Of a stretch of DNA of 64,000 bases, positions 10,945 to 23,143 are shown in pieces; within the stretch, counting starts at the first letter, position 1; every line of letters starts with the position of its first letter. The stretch spans positions 27,163,501 through 27,227,500 of the forward strand of contig CM072335.1 in assembly GCA_036874045.1 (NCBI GenBank). Reading direction: 5' to 3'. The notes under the pieces are model-generated. The model searched no databases. It was not told the origin of the DNA and saw only the letters and a list, made by a program, of their open reading frames with translations. The position numbers and the translations under genes are program-made. The DNA comes from Cymodocea nodosa (lineage: Eukaryota; Streptophyta; Magnoliopsida; Alismatales; Cymodoceaceae).

Positions 10945-13918
10945 ATGGGATTCGGTCTGGCATTTCTGAGTTTCCTTCTTCTTGAGATTCTTCATGTTGG
11001 AGGGGAGGAGTCTGATCCGCTGAATCGGCTTCCGAGCTTCTGGAGCGGAGCTGGGAACAAGTTCGTCATGTCCGTGGATGATTTTGGGGCCGTGGGGGAT
11101 GGTGTGTGCGATGATACTCAGGTAAATGCCTGCAACCCAACTCGATTTATGGTCAATTATTCGTGGTCATCATCTTTGCCGTGAAAGGTTAAGTTTTTTT
11201 TTTTTTTATAGCCGTAGAACACTAGAAGTGAATGTTTGAGAAGAATCAGAGAACGTTGCCATTATTTTCCATTCCAAGTTTTAGATTTCCGGACCCAATC
11301 GAGAAACGAGGTGAACAAGAAACGGTTTTGATCCCAATATGAAGGAATGAATCCTAACATTAACTATGATGTTTGTATGAAGAAATGGACTTACTGCTTG
11401 TAACTTTGAAATATCAATGTTCGATGCTTGAAAGGGTCTCATTTTTAAAAAATCATTACTGGATTAAAGGCCCGTTCTCTTGTGTTCATATTTCGTTTTG
11501 ACGGAGAATTATTCCTTACGGATGGATGGTCAAGCTACATGGAGAACCTTGGCTAATCTTTGCCTACCTTATTTTTGACATATACAGAAGGAGCCACTCA
11601 CAACCACCTGCCTAACCTAAAAGAACAAATTACTGGTTCTGAGGTTCTAATGAAGCTTTCTATGCATTTGGTAGAAATTAACACAAAATTTTTGGTTTTG
11701 GTTGGAATTGTTTTACTTGATAAGAAAATTTCGTCTGAATGTGATTATGCAACATAATTTTATCATAGGATAGCAAAATAAACTTGAACAAGTTATTTTA
11801 ATTGTTTGCAGGCGTTCAAAGATGCTTGGGAGGCATCATGCTTCTTTTCGACACATGTTGTACTGAAAATTCCATCGGGAAAGACATACATGGTTGGCCC
11901 AATTAGTTTTGGCAAACATTGTGCGTCAAAGTTGACATTGCTGGTATGTACTTAAGATCGTAGTAATGCTAGAGTAGATCTCGTGATACCTTACAAGACT
12001 TGGCAGTATTTATATATGGTCAGTTTACAATGCACCTTTTTTTTATTTATTCATACCTTTACTATTTTTATCCTCCTATAGATCTCTGGGACCATTGTTG
12101 CTCCCTGCGACCCTGCTTTGTGGGATCGCAAACGTCACAATAGTTGGCTCTACTTCCACAACATAGAGAATCTCCATCTGAAAGGAGGTGGAACAATCAA
12201 TGGAATGGGTGAGAAGTGGTGGGAAAATTCATGCAAAATCAACAAAACTAATGTAATATATTTTGAATTATAACTGCATATTCTTCTTTTTACTTATTGC
12301 TCAAGGAAACATGTTTTATGTAAGGAATAAAATTTGAATTGTTCTATATTGTTTTCTTGTGCAGCCATGCCAGGATGCTCCCACGGTTAGTTCCTTCTCC
12401 GATATACTTGGGCACAGCCTTCACGGTGCAACCTTTCCTCATACCTACCATGTTGCAGGCGATGACTTTTCATAGATGCACAAATTTGAAGATAGACAAC
12501 TTGCGGATCATAAATAGTCAACAGATGCATATAGCATTTACTAGCTGCTCTCAAATAAGAGCATCTAATCTAAAAGTATATGCTCCCGGTTATAGCCCAA
12601 ACACTGATGGAATTCACATCAGTGCATCTCATTCAGTTACACTAAAAAATAGCATCATCCGTACAGGTACATGTATCCCATTTCCTTCCATTGATATTCA
12701 TATTACTTCTAGAAAAAGATATTATTATCTCCTGCACAGGTACATTGTACCATTTCCTTCCGTTGACATTCTTTTTTTCTGAAAATCCTTCCATTGATAT
12801 TTGTTTTGCGGATAGAAAAGAAGAAAAAAAATTCTGCACACCCAATGTTCTAAAAGTATTTTTCCTATTCCAATATGTACATCTTATGATTGTTTTTTTC
12901 TATCTAAATCCTTGTATTATTACCCTTGTGGAGATCAATTGAATAACCATTTCAGATTGCTGGCATGGATACATGTCATTCTACAGATAGTGTCAAATGC
13001 TTTTTGAAAGGACCATCAGCTCTAATAGAATTCTAACAGGTGATGATTGCATTTCCATTGTCAGTGGGTCGTCAAAATTGCGAATCAAAAATATTATATG
13101 TGGACCTGGGCATGGCATAAGGTATTAGTTATGATAGTCATGAGAACCAATTTGCTTTATCCATAGTAAGTAGAAGGACGTATAGCACTGCATCTAACAT
13201 GCTCTACTGTCAGCATTGGAAGCTTGGGAAAGTCAAGTGGGTGGGATGAGGTCCATGATGTTCTTGTCGACGGCGCCGTACTTTCCAACACAGATAATGG
13301 TCTGAGGATTAAAACGTGGCAGGTAAAATTTGACAGATGGCTCTTGAGTTATGCATCTATAAAAATGTTATTGATTCCACTCTATAAAGAATCTCTGACA
13401 GGGAGGTCGGGGTTTTGTTCGTGACATTGCATTCAAAAATGTTCTTATGGACAATGTCTCAAATCCCATTATCATCGACCAGTACTACTGTGACTCCTCT
13501 AAACCATGTGAAAACCAGGTACAGAGAAATCTCATTAGCCTCATGCTTCTAATTGCTTGATCTAACGAAATACCTCATCCATTACAAAATTCAGACGGAT
13601 GCAATTCGAATCTCCGGAATTTCTTTCATGAACATTAAAGGAACATCGGCAACCGAGGAGGCCATAAGATTTGCCTGCAGCGACAGTTATCCATGTGAGG
13701 ACATATTTCTGGAAGACATCAAGTTGTCCTTGGAGTCTAAAGAAAATGCGACGGCTTTCTGTTGGAATGCCTTGGGCATGAGTTTTGGCCCAAAGAATTT
13801 CCCTTCTTGTTTCTCCAAAGATGGGCAATGCATGAAGCAATACATCGATCGGACATCGCTCTTGGACTCCTTCCTTTCATTCGATAAGCTGTTGAAGAGT
13901 ATGTTTACATTCTTCTAG
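10945..13918 (+). CDS. Polygalacturonase (glycoside hydrolase family 28), secreted
   Basis: Hydrolyses alpha-1,4-galacturonosyl links of homogalacturonan in the cell wall. Nine exons join in frame: 10945-11121, 11812-11943, 12082-12252, 12365-12385, 12459-12666, 13040-13121, 13214-13322, 13402-13518 and 13595-13918. Together they total 1,341 nt (446 aa), a normal length. The N-terminus ([16 protein letters not shown]) is a signal peptide. All four family motifs are present: SPNTDG, GDDC, GHG (CGPGHGISIGS) and RIK (NGLRIKTW). The catalytic Asp residues and His are therefore retained. [15 protein letters not shown] is the usual opening of the mature domain, and paired Cys residues occur near the C-terminus. 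The ATG at 10945 is chosen because it starts the signal peptide directly. Exon 4 is only 21 nt (PCQDAPT). Whether it is an endo- or exo-enzyme cannot be decided by eye. Confidence 0.93.
12660..12775. repeat. ~74-bp partial tandem duplication spanning the exon 5 splice donor
   Basis: The stretch ACAGGTACATGTATCCCATT, beginning at the end of exon 5, recurs about 74 bp downstream as a near copy (ACAGGTACATTGTACCATTT). Each copy is followed by CCTTCC(A/G)TTGA(T/C)ATTC. The 5' splice-site sequence is therefore duplicated inside the polygalacturonase intron. Confidence 0.7.
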
Positions 13919-15942
13919 TAGGGACATACATACACAATGGATCCTTCGGAACATTGTTGGAAATCTGATTATGCAAAATCTAGATCATAACACATTCTCG
14001 GAAAAGGATACGCAATTGAATGTGCTTTATCATTCGAATTCTTTGTTCCGGATTATAGCAGATAGTGGATCTATATGTATGACCACAGAATTTTTTTTCA
14101 AATAATTCAATCACCGTAAGTTGGCAGCCTCTAAATTTGTTGTAGTTTTTTGTAATTGTCAAATGAATCAATTCAAGATTCCCGAAATTATAGATGGATT
14201 ATGAAGTTGTAGAATCGATCCAAGAATCTCGCAAGACCTCGAATATTGATTGCATTATATGATGGCATTCTTGACAATAATCTGTAATGTGAAACTTGTT
14301 TGGTTTCGATCACGATAAGGATAAGCATGTCCTCTAGTTTATGAAGTATTTTATCATCAATCGTAAATGGTAGAAAACAAAAGTATTGTTTAAAAAATGT
14401 CGGCAGGAAAGAAGCCTTCTGGATGCACACTCCTCTCAATATAAAGCTAACGGAAATTTATTTAAAAATACTCAGAATGAAAATTATTAATATAAAAAAA
14501 CAATGAAATTCCGAGTTCTCCCCTTTTTTTTCTTCTGAATACAGTGGGATTTGGGAAGAGAAGCCACGCCCCACGCCCCCACGCACGTTTAATATTAAAA
14601 ATATATTAAAATTAAATTTAGCATCTTATTTTAAATACTTTTTTTTAAAAAAAAAACTTAAGTGCAAGGAAACCAGACCCAAAATTAATAAATAATCGTA
14701 GGTCTCTCCCGCCCACGCATGGCAAAAGTGATTGATTAAAGCCACACGCATGGCGACGGGAAAGCTCGTACAAAGAGGGAGACTGAATTCTTTTTTCTTT
14801 CTTTTTTTTGCGGGTTGAAAGAGATTGAAAGTTGGCGTGGGATGAACGGAAAGCCGTTCGTATTAATCTTGAAAGAAGTAGGGGTTGGTTGGTCCGGCGC
14901 ATTAATATATATTCCCGACTAATCGCTATTATTATTATTATTATTACTTAGAAATGAAGACTTTGTTCCTGACGATTCCATTAATTAAGACGTTGTTGTC
15001 TTTTGGACCTATTAGCTAAGGTTCTAACGGTGCAACGTACGTTGACGGAGCATGAAAGAACCGGATGCACGAGAGACCTATTAGCTTCATTATTCGTCTG
15101 ACTGCAGAAGAGAAGATTTGAAAACAGATCATGATGACGATTAAAATCAATTAAACAGATTCTGCATGTGTGTCCCGGTGGTCTTCAGAGCTTTGATTCC
15201 GTCGCCTAACCACCACTTTCGTCAAGAAACTTCTACCGAACCCACGAGTCGTCGAAACTTCCACCGAACTCGTGATCGGTCTACCAAACGTGTCAAACTC
15301 ATGACCCTTATCATTTGATTTTATGTATATTATTAGCATTTGATTTTTAAGTTGTTCGAATTTTATGTCTTGTCAGAACAAATTCATCTACATTTATCGA
15401 TAAATATTTATAGACATATAAATAATAATACTACGTCATTTAAGTAAAAACCGAACTTCAATTTATACATAGATCTGATTAGATTTTGACTGAAATTTCA
15501 CAGCATCGATATTTATGTACGTTAATTAATCATATTCGTACGATCATTTCTTGATGCGCAGGCCTTACAACGACTTTACTAGAAAGATAAATGAAGATTA
15601 TAATAATTAAACGGCACTCGGTTACGAACCTACGGTCTAAGTAAGTCAAAAGAAGATAATGTAAAAAGAAAAGAGTTGTCATTTCTTCCCACTCCGTCCA
15701 TCGATTTTTATTTTCAAAATTGATTCCAATCATTTAAATTAATTAAATCTTTCTTATACCATCAACATCTATACCGGAGCAAGCGAGATTTCCTGGACTG
15801 TTCGTATCGTAATTTCCTGGACTGTTCACCGCCCGACGAGGTCCAAGATGACGGTGATTAATTACTTTTTCACTGGCCTAATCTTTATCGACCAGGGAGG
15901 GACACACAAATCACGTTAACGACGACCATCCACTGCTGGAGC
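13919..15942. other. Intergenic, no gene recognised
   Basis: This is the AT-rich downstream flank of the polygalacturonase gene. It includes an (ATT)n microsatellite near 14928-14946. I see no gene, RNA or transposon signature that I can defend. The polyadenylation site of the polygalacturonase gene probably lies within the first few hundred bases. Confidence 0.5.
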
Positions 15943-15950
15943 TATATAAA
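15943..15950 (+). promoter_or_regulatory. TATA box of the DUF761 gene
   Basis: TATATAAA lies 146 bp upstream of the ATG at 16096. It is followed by a pyrimidine-rich start region (CTCTCCTCCTCTCT) and a GA-repeat leader (16015-16033). This is a classic plant TATA promoter arrangement. Confidence 0.75.
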
Positions 15951-16095
15951 AGAGGTAGGAGCCTCTCCTCCTCTCTAATTAACCACATCCATCCTCTCAA
16001 TTTCTCTTCTCTGCTAGAGAGAGAGAGAGAGAGCAGGAAGGAAGAGGAAGTTTCAAGTTTAACTAAGGGATCGAGCTAGCTGGTGTGATCGATCG

Positions 16096-16377
16096 ATGGA
16101 GAAGACGAGCACCACCGTGACTCCTCCGGGAGATGATGAGCGGTTCCAGTACCAGTACCAGTACCAGTACCAACAACGTCGGAAGCTGCTTCAGAAGAAG
16201 AATAAGACGATGACGACGACCGAGGGCGACGAGACGGCTCGTCCCTTCGACGAGAAGACCGCGAAGCTCGTGAGGTTCGACCGCGACGCCGACGACATCA
16301 ACCATCGCGCGGAGGTGTTCATCAACAGTTTCAGGCGGAAGCTTGAGATGCAGCGCCCAGATTCCATATCCTCATGA
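16096..16377 (+). CDS. Small DUF761 (cotton-fibre-protein-like) protein
   Basis: A single-exon gene of 93 codons. The C-terminal DDINHRAEVFINSFRRKL segment followed by EMQRPDS matches the short DUF761 motif found at the end of many small plant proteins of unknown biochemical role. The N-terminal half is polar and low in complexity, with a QYQYQYQYQ run (a CAGTAC repeat in DNA) and a basic RRKLLQKKNK cluster. There is no signal peptide or membrane segment. The start is supported by the TATA box 146 bp upstream and a GA-rich leader. The coding region is GC-rich compared with its AT-rich flanks. The stop is TGA at 16375-16377, followed by a likely short 3' UTR. Function cannot be inferred beyond family membership. 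Confidence 0.85.
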   Translation: MEKTSTTVTPPGDDERFQYQYQYQYQQRRKLLQKKNKTMTTTEGDETARPFDEKTAKLVRFDRDADDINHRAEVFINSFRRKLEMQRPDSISS

Positions 16378-16771
16378 CAAGCGGCGACGATCTAGATCGT
16401 CTTTGCTACCGGCCAGCAAGGAAGGATGATATTAAGATTGCATGTTCTATTATCTCCTTAAAGGATATCTCATGTACTTCTTCTTTCCATCCATCGATAA
16501 CCGTACACTTTTGTTGATGCATGTATTGTCGTTTGTACGTGTTGAGATAAGATCTCTGTATAAATCTTTTGTACAGAATAAATACATATGTGTGTGTGTG
16601 TGTAAGTGTTTGTCTGGTTGTAATTCGGAGCCTTTCCTGCACAGGAAATCATATTAGTTAATATATATGAGATGTACGTGAATGTTTGGTGCAAATTATA
16701 GCAATTAAACGAAGGAAGAGAGGCAAAGTGATGGAATGAATGGCCTTGGCATTGGTGGAACTACAAACACA

Positions 16772-16797
16772 ATATATATATATATATATATATATAT
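16772..16797. repeat. (AT)n microsatellite
   Basis: An uninterrupted AT dinucleotide run of about 26 bp, downstream of the DUF761 gene. Confidence 0.95.
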
Positions 16798-17146
16798 TCT
16801 AATTACAACATACACATTCTACCTCAATCATTGCTCGAGAACTTCGATTAGAACCCAAAAGAAATAACACTTTTGAGGGCAGGTGGAAAAGGAGGCGAAA
16901 TCAGATGGAGAGGGGGAAGCGAAACAAAACAATTAAACACTACGAAAAACGTATAAAGGTATATCGAATGCCACCACCGAGAAAACTTAGAGGCCGAGTA
17001 ACCGCCACTTGGAAAGATGAGGGGTTTGTGCTAGATTTCTGGTGGATTCTCTGAAGTCCCAATGTCAATTTTGATTGCTTCGTGATGATGAACTCTTCAC
17101 CTCAGCCAAAAAGCCACGTGGTGGCAAGAATCTTATGCTTTAAGCC

Positions 17147-17150
<4 letters not shown>

Positions 17151-17179
<29 letters not shown>
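17151..17179. repeat. (CT)n microsatellite
   Basis: An uninterrupted CT dinucleotide run of about 29 bp in intergenic DNA. Confidence 0.95.
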
Positions 17180-17182
<3 letters not shown>

Positions 17183-20073
17183 CATATAACGTATGCTTTA
17201 ATGTGGTCGTTGCTTCGAAGATTCAAACATATAACATCAATGAAAGTGGTATCAAGAATGAGAAAAGTATTCGACTGAAATGTCCTTTGGTGGAGATACA
17301 TGTATAGAGATCAGGATGTTCTTCTACCACTTATATGTCTAGATATTCGCATTCAATTTCAAATCAATTGCATGGTTACAGTAAAGAGAGGTTATTTATT
17401 ATATATTTCATTTCAAAATTCATTTTATTTGCGATTTAGAACTATTTTAATATTTTTCCTTGTTTGAATTTTTTTTTTTAAGGCTTCATAAATGTCTTTA
17501 GTTTTGGATCAAGTGGAGGTACAAAGACTTGATCGAACTTGGATGATTATATATATATATTTTTGGCTCGATACTATATTGAAATATAAATATAAAATTT
17601 AATATCATTTCTTGTATAATTTATTTCAACACCATCAAAAGTGTCTTTACAAATTCTATATATGGTTAATGTTAGGGCGGCTTCAGTACTTGTTTGTCAC
17701 CTTCCCCAGGACAAAGTTTGACATATCATTATGTTAACAGCACAAAATTAATTCTAATGGCAATGATAAAATTCTTTCTTTATATAATCTTATAATTTAA
17801 TTACTTCACTTAATTTACTTGCAGTGCATCAATATTATAATCAATCAAATGGAACAATGGTGTAAATGAATTACATTTCTTCGTTAGACTATAATATTTT
17901 ATTTTTCATGATAACGAGTTTTGAAATTCGGAATTGGCTTCCAAACCTCCAAGAAATCATTTTGGAAAAAAAAGAAAAAACCCCTCCAAGAAGCCTCCAG
18001 TTCTTTTCTTTCTTTCTTTCTTTTTTTTTAAAAAATAATGTTATAAGAGAATTTCATTTAACAACTCTTATAGTTATGTAACCACGGTTTATTTTTGAAG
18101 GCAGTTACATAACTACAGTTAACAAGCCAAAAAATGAGTTTTTTAATAAACGAATCATAGAAAATAAAAGTCAAAAGATGGCAACGTAAAAGAGAGGAAG
18201 GAACGTCAAAAGGTTGATTTATGTCTTCTCGTTCGGCGTCATCCACCCACCTCCTGAGTGGAGAAAAGACAAAATCGGTGTGGAAACTACCAATAATTAC
18301 GTCACTAGAATTGTCAAACAAATTTGTTAAATGTGCATCTTAATTGAATCGAACGTCATCTTTTGTCGCTTGAGAGAAGGGACTTCAAATGTTATTGAAC
18401 GTCAAGGAGACATTAAAAAATTATTGCAAAATATAATACTGTCTCTATTATTCCAAATGACCACAAAAATAACAGGAAGAAAAGAACTTGGTTTAGGAAA
18501 GCAAAGAGATATTTAAAAAAAAAATATCTCAACAAAATTGCTACCAAAGAATGACTGAATAATATTAGGTATCACACAATCAATGAAGTGTAAGGGAATT
18601 TTTTTTGTGGTAAAGTTTTGATAAAAGGAAACTTAATGATATACATTTAGATAAAAAAATATCTATTAAAATGACCTACCAGTTGATATATCAATATACT
18701 ACTATTGGATCAACAAAAACTTATATATAAGTTACTGCAACAGAAAATCGACATATAATTCTTATAAACGACATACTATTTCTAAATGAATGGTAACCTA
18801 ACAATGTTACCGTGCTAAATATTTGACATATCGTTAAGTCCAATGACATATCATTTTGTGATAAATAATAATCAATTGATACTAGATTATTTACAAAATA
18901 GGATGAACAAATGCTCTACAGACATATCATTTATTATTTACAAGTGCTTCGAGTTTCCAGTGAATGATAAATATACTCAAATAGATGGAATATCGTTTGT
19001 TCTTGACAATGTTAAGAATGACATGCTGATGGAGTCATTGGTATACCGGCTTTTGAAGAGGATTTAATATGATCTAAAGATGGAATGGTTTAAAATATTC
19101 TTTTACGTACCAATTGGGCAACAACTTATACAAGTTTGAAAATTGATACATGAAATGGTATACCAACTTATAATGAATGGAAGGTACAAAACTGAAATTT
19201 TGAAATTTCCATAGATGTGCAATACACAATTATAAATAAATACGTATTTATACAAAATTTAAATTTTTGCATCACATTGTTTTTAAGTTAAGAGTTTATT
19301 CCAATCAGTTTTATTGAAATAAATTTTAAATTAATAAATTAATTATTTACCTTTTTTTTTTCACTAAAATAGATCGATTTTGATACAAAGAAATACTTGT
19401 TATTTTTTAAGCTTAAGTTAGAAACCTTCAAAGATTTAAATTTTGTATAAATACGTGTTTATTTGTGACCGTGTATTGTACGTAAAAACCTTCAAAACAT
19501 GAATCCTCGTCAGTTTTTTTTTATATCGTTCATCGATTTTATTTGTCATTAATAAAAGAGTTTTTTCTGTGATAATGGGAACTTTATTTTAATGCATACG
19601 AAGGAAAAATAAATCAATAAAAAGAAAAAGTTCTGTTCTTCTGCTCAGTGTTCACTTCCCGATAAACCAAACCACTGCCTCCTAGGCCATCCGACTTCTT
19701 CGAAAACCTACACTTCTCTGGCTGGAACCAATGCAATGTGATGACCAACGATCGGCTCCGAGGACTGGAAAAGAACCATGCTCGCTTGATCGCTTTGTTC
19801 TGCTGTCACGTGGATGAAGAAGAGCCGGAAAGGCAGAATCAGGAGGAGGAAGAAGAGGAAGGAGAGGAACAAGGAATGGTGGATTCCAATCCATGCCCCA
19901 AAGAGCACGGAAAGGATCCACCACTTGTCCTCAGCGCCCACCCACACTTGTCACTCTAGATCCTGACCCCCACCCTCCTTTCTCTCGACCCAACGTATCA
20001 CAGTGGTCCTCTCCCCCCTACCCAGCCGTCTCTAAAGTTTTGATCTTTCCGGTGTTCTCCTGCTCTTTCGGAG

Positions 20074-20146
20074 GTTCCGTCGTCTGGGTATTGGGGTTCG
20101 AAGCGTTCCGTCGTCTGGGCATTGGGGTTCGACGCGTTCCGTCGCG
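20074..20146. repeat. 31-bp tandem duplication in 5' leader of TMEM128-like gene
   Basis: GTTCCGTCGTCTGGGTATTG starts at 20074, recurs with one change at 20105, and starts again as a partial copy at 20136. This gives two and a third copies at a 31-bp period, ending 14 bp before the ATG. It lies in the presumed 5' UTR. Confidence 0.85.
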
Positions 20147-20159
20147 TAATATCGGTACC

Positions 20160-22647
20160 ATGTCCGGTGGCACGCCGATCGGTGGAGGCGGGTACGTGAG
20201 GCAGAGGCACAGTCAGGGGTCCACCTCTGGTGGGGAGGATCTGGAGGACGACGCTTGCTCCCGCCCGGCGCAAGGTCGGACTCTGCCGGTGGCGTACAGG
20301 GCCAGGACGTGGACGCAGGTAGTGGAGAATGTGCTCTGGATCGCGTCGGCAGCTTTTATTTTCTACTTTGGTGACCGGCACTATAATCTCGTGTTCCTGT
20401 TGTGCTGGGATAGCAGAATCAAGAGGTATGGATTCAGATTGTCCCATGTATGTACTTACGTATGTATGATTTTTTCGACTTCGTATGTTTAATATTTGCT
20501 TGAGCTGGATTTTGGAATTCACGATTCTCCGTTGGAAAAGAGGAGTTTGCCATTGTCTATTTACCATGAAGTAGTTAATCATATATTCGAGAGACATAGA
20601 AGAAGCTGAATTGGTGGAATAGGAATGCAGAATGATTGAGAACCAGATACCAATTACGTGTGGAGAAAAGAATAGAAGAATGGATACGAACATGAATTTA
20701 AAATTTTATAGTCTATGTGGAAAGTGTGCAATTCCTTTTTAGGATCTGGTGCAATTACTGTGCAGGTAAAATCATTGTCTCCTGCTAAGTGATCTGACTG
20801 ATGATTGTGGTGATCTTCATATCCATGTCTAGAGAGGAATGACATGAAATCTGAACTTACTTATATAAAAAAATATGAAATAAGTTTCCATAGTTTCTAT
20901 GGCTTAGAACTCATCTTTCTTTCAAGGAAAAACCTGGACTTGCTGGCAAGGTCCTATTCATTTGACGTCCTGGTTGGATGCTTAGAATTATAAATAGCTA
21001 TGAATGTGGAAGCACCATATGATATTATTCTAAAAATTGTCTGTTTACTGCATTTTAAAACTTTTTTACGATGGACATTATACTTTATCAAATTCGTTTT
21101 GGCATATAAATTAGCTTCCCAAATCTGCTGGTTTTGCAATTCTTTGATCATGTTATTGTTAGTTATTTATCTGCATGTTAATGTAATCAGAAAACTTGTC
21201 GATTCTTTCCATTGATTCAAATGGAAGGCCCTGTGATCATTCAGCTGGCTATTCTAGCCTGTCTCGTCATTTCTTTTGTTCCTTAAGAAATGCACCTCAA
21301 TATACTTTCTAGCTTGGTATTTGAGGTCTGGTGGATTATATTAAGTGATTTGTGAATCCTGTTTTTTTCCTCTCACTCGAGAAGAAAAACAATTCAGGTG
21401 TATTATATTTATCTGTAGTTTTAAGAAAAGAAGGGAGGATTGAACTTTGTCTAAATATCTTTTACATTTTTATGTGGTATTATGTTTTGAGATCATTGTC
21501 TAAATATCTGTAGTTTGTAGAATAACAAATTGTCAAGTTTGATATCAAAGGAAGGATCTCCAGCTCTTACTCCATCAGACTTCCCTTCTTAACCAAACAT
21601 TATTAGAATTCAGAAGTTGCTGCCTATTTATATAAAAACTGGTTTCAAAAAATTTACTCGATTTTCAATTTGGGATTTCATAAAGCTTTACAGATCATGA
21701 GCTCATTGGCCTTTTGCCATTTTGACCAACCTTAGGATTCATCCTCTACAGGCGGTAATTCTAGAGATTAAAGCCTATCGTAGATGCCAAAATTTATGTT
21801 TATGCTTCTAGCATTTTATCCATTTGGCACTTTGTCTGGTCAGATGTTATATATGGCCATCATATATCAAAAATTTAAATTTAATGTAAATGTTGACTTT
21901 TATGTTAATGAAACTCTTTTTGTGTTGTGCATTTCATTAAGCTTACAGAACTTGTTTCCATTCTGTTTTGTTGTATTTTAGCCTTTCTGTACTATTTACC
22001 CTTCCGGTCAGGATAGCATCTACATGTTATTTGTCTCAGTGCATTTCACATATACGTTTCATAATGGCTGTATTGATCCCTGCAGAAAAGCCTTGTATCT
22101 TGGTATACTCTGTGTTCTGGTGAATACTGCAATCATCCTGTTCTCAACCACATCTGTAAAGAGTTCTTTTAGATCTTCTGAGAAGTATGCCTTGTTGCCT
22201 TCTGCCGTTCCACTGATCACTATAATTGGTGTACTCTCCTTTTGCTTGTAAGTACATTATCCATTATTTTCTCCACCTAATATTAGTTACAAGTTGATGT
22301 CAGCCTGCAAATCCATCTATCGAAGTCTAGATGCACCATGAAACTTGATTCACCTTGTTAGTAACTCCTGGACAACATAACATGTGGGCTAATGAATTGT
22401 TTCAGGTTTTCCATGGCACTGTGGCCAATTTGGAGTTTCTTGACGCTTCCCCTTTTGGTATGCCCCATCTACCTGTACCTACCCTGTTTTCAAATATCCA
22501 CGGCAAAGAACTGTCTGCCTTCTTTTCTTACGCAGGAGCTTTTCTTTCATATTGCAGTTCACGCTTTTCATGGCTTTCTTGGTGTTATCTCCATATTTAT
22601 CAATTGGACCTTTCAGACCACAATCTCTTGTTCTTCACATCGGGTGA
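20160..22647 (+). CDS. Four-pass membrane protein, DUF872 / TMEM128-like
   Basis: Four exons join in frame: 20160-20425, 22086-22247, 22406-22457 and 22558-22647. They total 570 nt, or 189 aa plus stop. The N-terminus (MSGGTPIGGGGYVRQRHSQG, then an acidic GEDLEDDACSR) is a conserved cytosolic leader seen in plant members. Four hydrophobic segments follow: around VLWIASAAFIFYFG, ALYLGILCVLVNTAIIL, PLITIIGVLSFCLFSMALW and LTLPLLFTLFMAFLVL. The ALWPIWSFLTLPLLFTLFMA block resembles the ALWHVWSFFTPLLL region of animal TMEM128. This protein class is thought to sit in endomembranes, but its biochemical role is not established. Intron 1 is 1.66 kb. Exon 1 is GC-rich and the rest AT-rich, a monocot-like gradient. 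All splice junctions are GT-AG and phases agree. Confidence 0.9.
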
Positions 22648-22852
22648 TTATTTCTCAGACTCGATTCGATGGGCATGGTGATTCTTTTTTTCACCTCCCC
22701 TTATTTTATATTCATTACCAATACAAAAGGCCATTTTAATTAATGTACCTGATCTTATTCTTCTGACTACGACTTGCTTGGGAAATAAGGAATGTAGCAT
22801 TTGTTTAGTGCGTTTACTGATGCATCATCTGATCAGCTCTACTTTATACTTA

Positions 22853-23143
22853 GGCCTCTGTGCTATCAATCACTAAACCCTGGTGTATCATCATTTTAAT
22901 TGGCATTGTTACGTGATTCTCTGACGCCGGTACCTTATTAAAACCTGCAACTCTAGGCCTCCATGTTTTCAATCACTAAATCCCGGTGTATTATCATTTT
23001 AATTGGCATTGTGATTTGATTCTCTGATTCTGGTAGCTTATTAAAATCTGCAGCCTCTGTGTTATCAATCACTCAAACTCCGGTATATTATCATTTTAAA
23101 TGGTTCTGCCATTTGATTCTCTGATTCTGGTAGCTTATTAAAA
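22853..23143. repeat. ~100-bp tandem repeat, three copies
   Basis: Three diverged copies begin near 22853, 22956 and 23053. Each contains ATCAATCACT, a GG(T/A)(A/G)TATTATCATTTTAA-like segment, GATTCTCTGA and a (T/C)TTATTAAAA end. The array lies about 200 bp downstream of the TMEM128-like stop codon, probably in the 3' flank. Confidence 0.85.

Larger units (their letters stand above)
16378..19640. other. Intergenic with microsatellites, no gene recognised
   Basis: AT-rich DNA containing an (AT)n run at 16772-16797, a (CT)n run at 17151-17179 and a TTTC-repeat patch near 18004-18030. Open frames here (for example 18843-19067) have AT-driven composition and no recognisable domain. Confidence 0.5.

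Noticed and set aside
10534-10963. Overlapping minus-strand frames before the polygalacturonase gene
   Set aside because: They are shadows of the GC-rich leader and first exon of the plus-strand gene. The translations are Cys- and Gly-rich noise.
18843-19067. 74-aa plus-strand frame in intergenic DNA
   Set aside because: Asn/Ile/Leu-rich composition expected from AT-rich sequence, with no motif or promoter.
19682-20693. Several overlapping frames of 70-230 aa on both strands around the TMEM128-like first exon
   Set aside because: Only the frame starting at 20160 continues across splice sites into a conserved four-helix protein. The others are GC-driven shadows or 5' UTR extensions.
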